Positions 38,001 to 46,800 of a DNA stretch of 64,000 nt are shown piece by piece. The DNA is taken from contig OY727102.1 in assembly GCA_963402885.1 (NCBI GenBank), forward strand, positions 18,476,001-18,540,000. Reading direction: 5' to 3'. The notes beneath the pieces were generated by a model that was given only the letters and a program-made list of their open reading frames with translations, was not told where the DNA came from and ran no database searches. The stretch's first letter is position 1, and every line of letters begins with the position of its first letter. Source of the stretch: Antedon bifida. Lineage: Eukaryota > Echinodermata > Crinoidea > Comatulida > Antedonidae. A program made the translations under genes and the position numbers.

Positions 38001-41000
38001 AAATAATGAGTATAGTACTACACATGTTTAATGTTTAATAACACAGATATAATTTTCATAGAAATGTTATAAGACTAGACAATTAACTCCAACACAATTA
38101 CGGCTTGAAAAGCATTCTACCACGGAGAAAGACCGCCTAATATGGATGCACCAATCAGTGTACAGTATGTGTAACGCAGCTAGCCTACCTTTTTGTGCTG
38201 CTTGTTCAACTCTGACATTATCATGAACGGCTATGCTTGCTCTACTAACATACAACCAACCATGCACGTTAGTTGGCTCTACTTTTAACCCTAGAAAAAA
38301 AAAGAGACAGTACAAACGATGCTTTAAATAAATTTAAAAAAAAAAGACAACTGTCCCAATACCGGACCTTCTGAAAATAACTTTTCTTGAGATACAAAAA
38401 GTTCCAAATTAATTGTTATCATTAAAACACTTTCAAATACCAGACTTCCCGGAAAACCAGACATTTTAGGCCAGCCCAAAGGTGTCCGGTATTGGGAGAG
38501 CTGACTGTACAACAACAATTATTAGATTGGTTGATTTTATAATCTGTTATATTTATGTAGTTTTGACATAATAAAAATAAATAATTTTTATACCCTCTTC
38601 CAATAATGATTTTGCTTCAATGTAATTCTCTTCTTCTAGTTTTATTTTACCAAGACATAGGCTTGCTAATCCAGACTTTTCATCAATGTTCTGCAGTCTC
38701 TGAATAGCTGTTATAGCCTCTGCAGTACAGACTGTGCATTAAAACAAAGTTTCATTATTATTTCTATGAAAATCTAACCAATGTGTTACTTAATAATTAG
38801 TAAAATAAAATGCTACATTATAAGCAAACAAGTAAATATGAAGAGACAAACAACAAATGAACTTACCATTTTGAGTGAGATAGACCTGAACCATTGACTT
38901 CAGTGGTTGAGTGGATGAGGGCAGTTTAGTGTGCATCTTCTGACTTACTTCAAGAATCTGTTGATCACTGTCATCTTTCTGATTATATTTTAAAAAAAAA
39001 CATTTTTAAAAGCAATAAAAAATATGTATGGTTGACATCAAATTGTTTACATATGTATACTTTATTATTACCATTTTCAACAAATCCACAAATTTGACAA
39101 AATTGTCTTCCAATGCTGTGACATCTTCAGTTAAGCCAAGTATGTTTGTGTAAGCAATTTCAAGCTAGAATTATAAAAACAATTTATTTTTGGTCATCAA
39201 TGAATAATGAGTGAGTATGTTAAATCCATTTTTATTTTATTTCACCTTATTTATGACTATGCTGACAATCAAGGGGCCCTCTTGTGAAAAAGTGTCTGTG
39301 TGTGACAGTGCCTGTGTGTATACTAGTACACCAGGGTAACCCCCTACTTGTCTCGAAAGATGTACTAGGTTCACATGAGCCAGATGTGTACACTGGATCT
39401 ACGGTTTATAGTCCTTACTACCCATAAACAAACCAAAAGGCATTAGATACAACACAATAGCAATAAAATTAAATAGATACAAAATACAATTGATAAAGTA
39501 CAGTAAAGTAAACAACAAAATCCGCTCCACATATCTTGTACTAATAAATTTTAAAACTGTAGTATCTTTAATTACTAACCAATGCATTATCCTCTGTTGA
39601 TAATGTTTTATCATTTGTCAAATTTGAAGCGAGCTTTGACCACCACATCAACTTGACTGAATTATCATCTACCACGTCCGCATTTAAAATGTCCAAGATA
39701 ACCATGATAGACTAAGATATAAAGACATAACAAACATTGGTTAATTGGTCAATGTTTGGTCTAAAAATCAAGTAAGCCGAATTCAGAGAAATGACTCCTA
39801 TTTGGTGAGAACTTGTTAAAAAAACATGTCAACCCTGGCTTAGCTAGGCCCCCTACTGTCCAAATGTCAGAATTATAAACTGGGACTTTCCCTGGGGAAA
39901 TACTTGTATATGAAGGTGATCATGAAGGCAGGGGTGGGATTATAGCAAAGATGGGACTATAGCCAAGGTGGGACTATAACCGAGGTGGGACTATAACCAA
40001 GGAACTAACCGAGTATATATAAATAAAGTGAAGCAACACCTTACTTACAATTATGATAAACATTATATACATAAAAGAAAACAGTAATAATAAACTGTTT
40101 ATGTTGTCAATAATTACACGTACCTTCTTTGATTCATTGAGTGTTTCGTATAGCTTGACTTGTTTCTCAGCAACAGTCAGCCATTTTGATTTGTCAGTAT
40201 TGGTTAGAAGACTTGCCATTTGTTTGTATGCCTCAATCAGTGTGTCTTGGTTTTGTTCAGTTTGGTTTCTCTCGCACAAATCACACAAACCCTGTCGAGA
40301 GAAGTACAAGTTACAAATTATTTAAATATACAGCTATTCAACTAAAAAAACATAAATAATCGTTAGTAAATCGACAAATAAACACACAATTTAATTATAC
40401 AAAAAATATATATAAATTTTATTCCAATGTATTTTTCAATTTCAACAAATGTTTTTAATTATTTAGAACCATTTTAAATATTATAAATGTATATTATTTC
40501 TAACTTTAAATTAAAATGTCCCATGCTACCATACATAAATGTACACTGTTAAACATTATTCACAAGATATTATATAAAAAACTATTACAATAAACTCGAA
40601 GTTATTTGTTTAACAGTGTAATAAAATAAATACCTAAATACCTTACAACAACTTATGTATGTAGGAAAATTATACTGTAGGTATGCACAATTAGAGTACC
40701 CTCTAAATTACGAACATTAAGACCTTAATTGAACATTTATTAATTTCAATAATGGAAAATAACAATACATTATTACCACTACTACTATTATCTGTTTAGT
40801 TTCTGTTTTGTTTATTGCTCCATTTTTTAGGCTTTTTTGAATAAATTTAAATCGTAAGTTGAAAATGTAATGAATACTAAATTACGGCACCTGCCAGGCA
40901 AGTAACTGATTTGGATCATATTCCGTGGCCTTCTTATATGCCATTCTAGCCTGCTCCAATTGCTCCATTTCTGTGGCTGCTTTACCAATGAATACAAATG

Positions 41001-41728
41001 CATTGTAATTCGTTTTATCAAGTTTTAGAACAGCCTAACATAAATAAAAAAGTATTAAAAACATTAGTTACTGGGAACTGAACTCAACATATCTTGTAAA
41101 ATCGAGTATTCACTGCAATATTAAATATAAAATTGAAGAAATAAACCTCTGTCTACACTATCAAACTTTATCCGACAAAAAAACAAAAATGTGTTGTGCC
41201 CATAATGGATATGATGATGTCATATCACTACCGTATTTGGGCATATCACTACCATATTTGGGCACATCACACTTTTTTTTCTCAAACTAGTTAGTGTAGA
41301 CAGAATAACTCCAGACAAGGGGATACCATCTTAACGAATGTGGGTTTTTCTTTATTTGTAAGCCCAATAGTTGAATGATTTTGGCCTCCAGACTTTGGTT
41401 TGACACAATGTAGATTCTTTACCCCAGGAACCTTTAACCTGACTACCTTAATGTGTGTCATGCTCAGTGGCAGATCCAGAGGTTGTTGTATGAATTAGTA
41501 TGAAAGGGCAGGGGGGGGGGGGGGTGTAGGGGATTGGGACATGTCATAGGATACAACATCTATGATTTTGGATGGAATATTCATAGCATGCATAATATTA
41601 TACAGTTCAACATGTGATAAATAAAGCACCTTGCATTGTTTTAATGCATCTTTAAATTCTTTATTCTTGATACACTCCCTGGCATTTTTTAATAATGTTT
41701 TTATTTCCTTGCTTGAACCACTTGCCAT
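23034..41728 (-). CDS. SKIC3: SKI complex TPR scaffold subunit (TTC37)
   Basis: 42 coding exons, all phases consistent, 1535 residues (human about 1564). Exons: 41728-41630, 41034-40891, 40291-40124, 39711-39580, 39164-39072, 38978-38867, 38731-38594, 38290-38189, 37969-37839, 37438-37349, 37088-36985, 36751-36625, 36326-36247, 35772-35673, 35495-35371, 35039-35004, 34727-34643, 34436-34405, 34060-33960, 33440-33338, 32886-32800, 32292-32200, 31872-31749, 31239-31161, 30987-30926, 30615-30490, 30306-30232, 29934-29790, 29560-29467, 29380-29303, 28937-28810, 28528-28239, 27655-27609, 27168-27096, 26692-26639, 26143-26035, 25605-25498, 25334-25228, 24944-24783, 24222-23963, 23819-23693 and 23111-23034. 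The N-terminus [19 protein letters not shown] and blocks such as [33 protein letters not shown] and ETMDLFRHT match the family. TPR repeats run through nearly the whole protein, which scaffolds the cytoplasmic SKI helicase complex that feeds mRNA to the exosome. The start has a likely 5' UTR exon near 43046. Confidence 0.95.
23205..23495 (+). mobile_element. tRNA-derived SINE in last SKIC3 intron
   Basis: A B-box-like GAGGTTCAAATCC lies at about 23277-23289. The body has GTATAAATGGGAACCCGG and GCTGATTACTAGCTGC. The 3' end GGCGCTATATAAATCCAGG is followed by a TTATTATT tail. The body and tail match the fragment at 8593-8785. Confidence 0.65.
23495..23665. repeat. 37-bp tandem repeat, about 4 copies
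   Basis: AAGGAGGTCAACATTAGCC starts at 23520 and recurs at 23557, 23594 and 23631, a period of 37 bp. Each unit also contains TTCTGTTTGACCCGTGTC. It lies in the last SKIC3 intron, directly between the SINE and the penultimate exon. Confidence 0.85.
25075..25216. mobile_element. MITE family D, right part
   Basis: Contains CATTTTTTTCAGGTAAATAA, ATCCAGTTTTTGGTAAGTG and the right end AGGGACAATATATCTTTAA, as in the fuller copy at 31351-31680. It borders SKIC3 exon 25334-25228. Confidence 0.6.
25744..25977. mobile_element. MITE family A copy followed by half a family C copy
   Basis: The left terminal repeat of family A is decayed; ATATGGTAGTGATATG occurs twice; the right end is TTTGATAGTGTAGACAGAGA. 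From 25914 onward comes the right half of family C (TTACTGTTACCGCTCGTCTG then TGTAAATTGGTCTTA). Confidence 0.6.
26170..26319. mobile_element. MITE family A copy
   Basis: Left AAAGCTGTCTACACTATAAA, interior GGACATGATGATGTCATATC, right AGATAGTGTAGACATAGCTT. It lies in a SKIC3 intron. Confidence 0.75.
28605..28750 (-). mobile_element. SINE fragment (same family as 20915-21180)
   Basis: Shares GTTTATAGTCCTTATCC, TGGTCTACCACCAGAACCAT and GGATTACGGTTCCACTGTCT with the copy in MRPS27. On the minus strand this places a tRNA-like head at the right. Confidence 0.6.
29087..29214. mobile_element. MITE family A copy with TTA flanks
   Basis: Begins AAGCTTTGTCTACACTATC after TTA and ends TTGATAGTGCAGACAGAGCT before TTA. 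Interior GTGTGATGTGCCCAAATATG. Confidence 0.75.
30408..30472. mobile_element. MITE family A internal fragment
   Basis: GTCCATATATGGGAATACC followed by ATATCACTACCATATTTGGG only; no terminal repeats remain. Confidence 0.5.
30668..30804. mobile_element. MITE family A copy joined to an exon fragment
   Basis: Left end decayed (AAGGCTCATACTATCAAAC), interior ATGATGATGTCATATCACTA, right end truncated at GTCAAACTAGCTTA. It directly abuts the duplicated SKIC3 exon piece at 30805-30883. Confidence 0.7.
30805..30883 (-). pseudogene. Partial duplicate of SKIC3 exon 9 inside a later intron
   Basis: The plus strand ACATCATTGAGTATCTATAT, then CGTCCCTCTATCTAGTGATG and GGGGCTTTCAG, parallels 37831-37910 (ACATCATTGAGTATATCTAT, then CGTCCCTCTATCTAGTGACG and TAGCCTTCAG), which is the 3' half of exon 37969-37839 with its GTAAGT donor. 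The copy has several substitutions, lacks the upstream half of the exon and has no acceptor, so it is not a usable exon. It is located between coding exons 30987-30926 and 30615-30490. Confidence 0.8.
31351..31680. mobile_element. MITE family D, near full length (~0.33 kb)
   Basis: Left GATGTATTGTTCCCCAAAAA then GAAGATTAATTAAATCAGA; right GGGGGACAATATATCTTTAA. Ends are inverted (GATGTATTGTCCCC type). An inner block CATTTTTTTCAGGTAAATAA is shared with 25075, 46060 and 48620. Confidence 0.7.
31935..32100. mobile_element. MITE family A, full length
   Basis: AAGCTCTGTCTACACTATCA at left, GATAGTGTAGACAGAGCC at right. The interior contains both CCCATATATGGACATGATG and ACCATATTTGGGCACATCAC blocks. 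About 166 bp, close to the family consensus. Confidence 0.85.
32476..32615. mobile_element. MITE family A copy
   Basis: Intact terminal repeats AAGCTCTGTCTACACTATCA and TTTGATAGTGTAGACAGAGC, with an internally altered centre (CATAATATTATCAATATAAT). Confidence 0.85.
35118..35275. mobile_element. MITE family A, full length
   Basis: AAGCTCTGTCTACACTATCA to TTTGATAGTGTAGACAGAGC. Flanks are TAA at left and TTA at right, so the target duplication is uncertain here. SKIC3 intron. Confidence 0.85.
35936..36168 (+). mobile_element. tRNA-derived SINE in SKIC3 intron
   Basis: The head GTAGCTTGGTGGTTAAGGTG resembles an A box. It is followed by the B box GGGGTTCAATCCTGACC about 45 nt on. The body ends with GTAATTGACGAGTTTGTGC and an AT-rich tail (TCAATAAAATATAA). 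It is in the opposite orientation to SKIC3. Confidence 0.7.
36457..36604. mobile_element. MITE family D, internally deleted
   Basis: Left TTAAAGATGTATTGTCGCC, right GGGGGACAATACATCTTTAA. Only about 148 bp, so the middle is missing relative to 31351-31680. Confidence 0.75.
36787..36929. mobile_element. MITE family A copy
   Basis: AAGCTCTGTCTACACTAAAC to GTTTGAGAGTGTAGACAGAG. TAA precedes the left end and follows the right end. Confidence 0.8.
37616..37830. mobile_element. MITE family A copy plus a second right-end fragment
   Basis: A full copy at 37616-37755 (AAGCTCTGTGTACACTATCA to TTTGATAGTGTAGACAGAGC) is flanked by TAA on both sides. A second piece, ATAGTGTAGACAGAGCTTTA (about 37812-37831), touches the donor site of SKIC3 exon 37969-37839. 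Confidence 0.85.
38340..38508. mobile_element. MITE family E copy
   Basis: CAACTGTCCCAATACCGGAC at left. The right end reads GGTGTCCGGTATTGGGAGAG then CTGACTG. Related to 19622-19806. Confidence 0.6.
39240..39420 (-). mobile_element. SINE fragment (family of 20915-21180)
   Basis: ACTAGTACACCAGGGTAACC, CTCGAAAGATGTACTAGG and GTGTACACTGGATCTACGG match the copy in MRPS27. The tRNA-like part is missing. Confidence 0.55.
39925..40006. repeat. ~19-bp tandem repeat, about 4 copies
   Basis: Variants of GGTGGGACTATAACCAA follow each other (GGTGGGATTATAGCAAAG, ATGGGACTATAGCCAAG, GGTGGGACTATAACCGAG, GGTGGGACTATAACCAAG). SKIC3 intron. Confidence 0.8.
41144..41306. mobile_element. MITE family A copy
   Basis: Left AACCTCTGTCTACACTATCA, right truncated at TTAGTGTAGACAGAATAA. 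The interior repeats CACTACCATATTTGGGCA. SKIC3 intron 1 of the coding part. Confidence 0.75.
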
Positions 41729-42119
41729 TGTACTAGAATCGCAACTGAAAAACAAAAACATTTCTGCATTATTATTAATGTTTTTTTTTGCACAACACCT
41801 GTAGTAATTGTAAGTAAGGAATGTTGGTGGAGGTAATAGTGGGTGAAACGGCCATGATCCAGGTCTTTTATTAAAGATAAATTGATAATCAATAATAATT
41901 GTATATATTTAATACAATACATTTATTTGCACAAGGATTATTGAATCGCATATTTGAATTAGAAAACAGTTATGTGCCCATACTCTGAAAAATAGGCCAA
42001 AATTACAAAAAGGTATGTGTAGACCACATGGAGGTTTAATAATACCTCCACTCCACTCCATAATTACCTATCCTCCATCATGAATGTCTAAAAAATAGTA
42101 GTAGTAACTGTAGATGGGA

Positions 42120-42935
42120 TTTAGACATTTATGTAGTATTTAGGCTAGCCTAGGCCTACTACTACTAGGCCTACTAGTCTAGGCCTTCTCTAGTAGGCCT
42201 ACTCTACTAGGCTAGCTAGCCTAACTAGCTAGGCCTACCCTGGCCTAGCCGGATGCTAGTCAAGTCGCCCCATCGCAAAGTCGCCCCATACAAAGTCGCC
42301 CCTTACACAGTCGCCCCATCGCAAAGTCGCCCCAAAACAAAGTCGCCCCGACACAGTCGCCCCATCGCAAAGTCGCCCCAACGCAAAGTCGCCCCATCGC
42401 AAAGTCGCCCTATCGCAAAGTCGCCCTATCGCAAAGTCGCCCTATCGCAAAGTCGCCCCAAAACGTTAACAAATAGTTTACAAGTGCGTAAAATGTCGCA
42501 ATGATACACAAAATAACACGGGACGTGTAGGCATAAAAGGGGAAGCCCCGCCATAAACATTATAATGTATACGACATTTAGCGCGACCAAAGTAACAACG
42601 CAATCGATATCAAACGCAACCATATGATTAAAACAGTGGGCGACTTTGCGATGGGGCGACTTTGCGTTGGGGCGACTTTGCGATGGGGCGAATTTGCGAT
42701 GGGGCGACTTTGTAATGGGGCGACTTTGCGATGGGGCGACTGTGCCGGGGCGACTTTGTTTTGGGGCGACTTTGCGATGGGGCGACTTTGTATTGGGCGA
42801 CTTTGTATGGGGCGACTTTGCGATGGGGCGACTTGACTGGATCCCGCCTAGCCTAGCAGTAGCTAGCCTAGCCTAGTTAAGTTAGGCTAGGCCTAGGCCT
42901 AGTCTCCTCCCCTAAAACTAGCTAGGCCTAGCCCT
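42120..42935. repeat. AGGCCTAG-rich low-complexity flanks
   Basis: Palindromic CTAGGCCTAG and GCTAGCCTAG words are densely repeated on both sides of the foldback element (42140-42245 and 42845-42935). The same word type is common elsewhere in the window (for example 54120-54180 and 54790-54910). Confidence 0.6.
42258..42838. mobile_element. 0.58-kb foldback element built of CAAAGTCGCCCC repeats
   Basis: The left arm (42258-42462) is a tandem series of about 15-17-bp units of the form CAAAGTCGCCCCATCG. The right arm (about 42645-42838) is the same in inverse orientation (GGGGCGACTTTGCGAT). Both ends read AGTCAAGTCGCCCCATCG inward. The spacer of about 180 bp has no coding potential. It lies in the presumed 5' UTR intron of SKIC3. 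The four bases GGAT lie at 42251-42254 and again at 42839-42842, but a clean target duplication is not proven. Open frames inside are repeat artefacts. Confidence 0.8.
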
Positions 42936-43045
42936 TATTTACACGATCTTTGTTATTAGTACAAATAAACTGCTACGAGGCTTATATAGAATAATAGAGA
43001 GAGTCAAATTTAGCGTAGGCCTAGCCTACTCATATAGGAACCTAC

Positions 43046-43200
43046 CGCAATATCCACCACACCAGGAACGTGCTTTTTGGTAAACAGTCTGTAAACCAAA
43101 GATACTATAGCGTGGTAAAGTATACGTATGAAACGCCATATGTGACAAAATATTTATTTTTTTACTAATTAAGTTAGGAACCCAGACTATGCCAATCCGA
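43046..43200 (-). other. SKIC3: Probable SKIC3 5' UTR exon and promoter area
   Basis: On the minus strand GATATTGCG is followed by GTAGGTTCC, a usable donor at 43046. The first coding exon is preceded by a clear acceptor (GTTTTTCAG at 41745-41753) 16 nt before the ATG, so an upstream untranslated exon must exist and this is the best candidate. Its 5' end is not determined; 43200 is a rough limit. Confidence 0.45.
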
Positions 43201-43860
43201 ACGCCGATTCTTTTTCTACCTAGTATCCAATCGACTTCGCTGTGTTAAGTTCAATCAAACAGTTAATCTTTCAACTCATCCATTATCCTGATTCAACTCA
43301 TGACATTGATTATTGTATACGCATTAACTGAGATATAATAACCCTATACATACAATACATTAAATCACATGATTGATTTTAAAAGCTATATAGAACGATC
43401 AGATTTCCAATATTACTATTATAATTAATGTATATTGTTATCGACTTCTTGTCATGCAGCATTTAGTAAACTTTTAGCCAAGTTATAATTGTGGCTAATG
43501 GTCCCATATCGTATTATAAAATACCGCAAATCGATCTTCATGCTTACAAAATTATTGGTGAATTACTTGTTATTTACACTTATTGACAATTGACATTTAA
43601 AGTAATTTTGAAATGTTACACTCGTATAGAATGTATGTACACAAATAACCGTAATATTGTTATTGTGTGCGTTAACAATTGGTTGTGACCAGAGGTAACT
43701 CTTCCCTGGTTGTGACAATCATACAATATAATTATTTTCCTTATATTTATAAATTTGATTATCACTATATCTATATATTGATATTGGTTTACGTTAGTCA
43801 CCATCTGCTCTTTCGGAGTAACGATTCGTTTATTGCGTATGGTTGTTGTTATCAATAAAT

Positions 43861-46800
43861 ATGAATATTTTCTGTCCATTTTGTATTTGTTTGTATATAA
43901 TGATGATCCTGGTCGACTGTTGTAGTGGTAAGTTTTCTTTTATTGTTTTATAAGATTCATTTTCGCGAGGAAAAAAAAATTAAACATTGAACGTCTGAAT
44001 GCTTTTTTTTCATAGGGGCGTGTTTACCTCGCGCTCTTGGAGTGGAGTCGGGAGAGATTCTAGATGAACAAATGCATGCATCAAGCATCAACGGCAATAA
44101 CTATAATTGGGCTGGTCCACCACGGGCAAGGCTCAATTCTGTTGCCAATCGTCTACATGCCGGTGGATGGGGTCCTCATTACAATACAAACCAGTGGATT
44201 TGTGTCGATTTTGGAGAAAAGAAGAGAGTTACTGGAGTCATAACACAAGGAAGATATAGTTCGCCTGACTTTCCAACTCATCCTGAATGGGTCACTTCTT
44301 TCTTGTTCTGTTATAAGGTCGCAGCTTCTAATTCTTATACAATTAATTTTCAAGAAGATTGCTATAACAATGTAAGTAAACAATTTCTAAATTAAGTTTT
44401 TATTCCAAAAGGAAATAAGAGGCATATACGTTCCATAAAAAGATACCAGACATTTACTTGCATTGCAGGTGCAATCGGAAAGTCACTAAGTGACTGAAAC
44501 GGCGACGATATTGAGTAATTACCATTTTTATTTATGTATGTGGTTTTTCTAGACATTTACTGGTAACACGGACAATAATAGTCCGGTTGTGAACATGTTG
44601 CCATATGAAATCGAAGTCCATGTCGCCTTTATCGTACCACAATCATGGACAAAATGGCCCGTCATGCGATTTGAAATTCTAGGCTGTTTAGGTATGTGAA
44701 TATTTGAAACAAAATGTACCGTATCATTTCAATAGTGATGTTAAAATAAGTTTTACAATTGTCGTTTATTCCACAGAGATATAGCTCAATGTTTATTCAA
44801 TTTCATTTGAAGAACATTTATTAATTTCAATAATTGGGTATCCTGTATTAGAAGAAAATAAGTTTCTTGTCACATGCAAAGAAAAGATAACAACAAAAAA
44901 ATTTTCAGAAAATGTGCTTATAACTTATTTTAAATTAATAATAATAATAAAAATTAATTAATTGAGTTTTTAGTAATTTTTTTTGAAAGATAAATATTGA
45001 TTTAGCGTTTTTTAAACTTTCATCAAGTTTATTGCATGTTTGTGGACCTGTAACAGTTAAAACGTTATTGTTACAGTTACTCTTAATCTACGAAATGGTA
45101 TTTTAAGATAGCAAACTTTATTCGAGGACCATAAATTTGTGTTGTATCAATCCTTATAAAACAACGTCATATGTGTTGGCCTACGGCTCTTAATTTGATA
45201 TTTTGATATAGTGATTATTTCTGTTCTAGAAAATCCTGATGACTATATTGAAGATAGTTCTATTCAATCAACAATAAACTACATTGATAATGTTAATGAG
45301 GTGACACGTTTACAGCTTAGTGAAATGGATAAACAAGGCGGCGAAAAGCGTTTTACTGAACCAGGTAAGACGAAGTGCTGTAGGCCTAAACATACGGAAA
45401 AGAAAGTCACGCGCATTCCGAAACAGTTACCATTGATATCGTTTTGTCGAAAGAAAATCTTGTTATAGACCTCATTTTATTCAGTAATTTGCCTTTTATT
45501 TGGAATATTATTATTGATATTATTCACAGTCGAAGGAGTCTTGTTATGGACACCCAACACTGATGAGGGAATCGTTTCAGTGGATATCAGCGAAACGGCA
45601 ATACAGCTCGTCCCTTCTTCTAATTCAGACGCCCGTTCAGACGGTAACGACAATTAAACAGTACAGCTAATAATATTCTTTTCGTCAATGCTTTAGTCTC
45701 AATCAGTTCATTTGATGTTATTCGCTCGCTGATGTAACAACTTTATTACTAAAAACATTCTATATTTAATGCAATGCTACATACCGTGTAGATTTTCATA
45801 CACGACAGCAACACTTTCCAAGCAAAAGTTCAATAAAGTTACACAGATACACAATGAACTTAATGCTTAAAGATGTTTTGTCCCCCCAAAAGATGAAAAA
45901 TGAAGATTAATTAAATCAGACTTTGAATATCTTAGTTTGTAGTTTTAATAAGGTCTGTCACTTTTGTAGAAAAAAAAATGTTTTCACTGTACTTAGGCCT
46001 ATAAAATGACAAAATAGATGGTTAAATTCAACCAAAAATCCATTGGCTGGCAGCCAATTTTACCATTTTTTCAGGGAAATACATTTTTTTTCGATCCAAT
46101 TTTTTGTCAAAGTGGATAACTATTATGTTATATTACAATGGCATATTCAACAAAAATTGTGTTCAGAATTATTTTTTCAGGTGGACAATACATCTTTAAG
46201 CAAAATTTAGGCATATACTATTTGTATCATTTATACATGGTTGCGTTTAATATATTCATGCATTTGTGATTTAAATAATTAATGATTACCTTTTTAACTT
46301 AATTTCAGAATATCTTGGTATGGCAATCTTTGTAGTTAACTCCAATGAAAGCGAGGCAGTACATAACTTGTACGATTTACAACCAATTTACTAAATAAAT
46401 ATAATCTAATAGACCAGTAAACGTAGTAGGCCTAGACGTCGTCATAATTCGATATAGAATACTCAATGATCAATAGTTTCTAATGACCGCTTACTTGCAT
46501 ACTGTAGACTGTCTGCCAACATTTTAGACAAGTTCTACAACATTAATGGTAGAAGTTCAATTAAGAAAATCAGCAGTTTTAGAGATCTGAAATTATTGCT
46601 GTTTATAGAGAAAATTAAAATGTCTTCTGTCTTTGTAATTTTACTGTAAAAGTTGTAAGAATTTGACTGACAATGTATTTTATTATTAGAAGACGATTTT
46701 ATAATAAAGATACCAAGGGTTTAAATAAACTTAAAGGATACTATTAAGCTATAAAGCCTTGTCTATACTATCAAACTTTATGTGACAAAAAATGTGATGT

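Noticed and set aside
23693-40291. Many separate small TPR-like proteins on the minus strand
   Set aside because: Each is an exon with matching splice sites and phases. Together they make one 1535-residue SKIC3 protein.
42253-42876. Reading frames with repeated SPxRKVAP or GRLCxGATLRWGD peptides
   Set aside because: Product of the CAAAGTCGCCCC tandem unit in the second foldback element; no start context or conservation to support a protein.
46370-46395. Stop codon after LYDLQPIY as the end of a short secreted discoidin protein
   Set aside because: A donor (GTACGA) just before restores the frame into the GAIN/GPS exons. A truncated secreted isoform by intron retention remains possible but is not supported by sequence alone.
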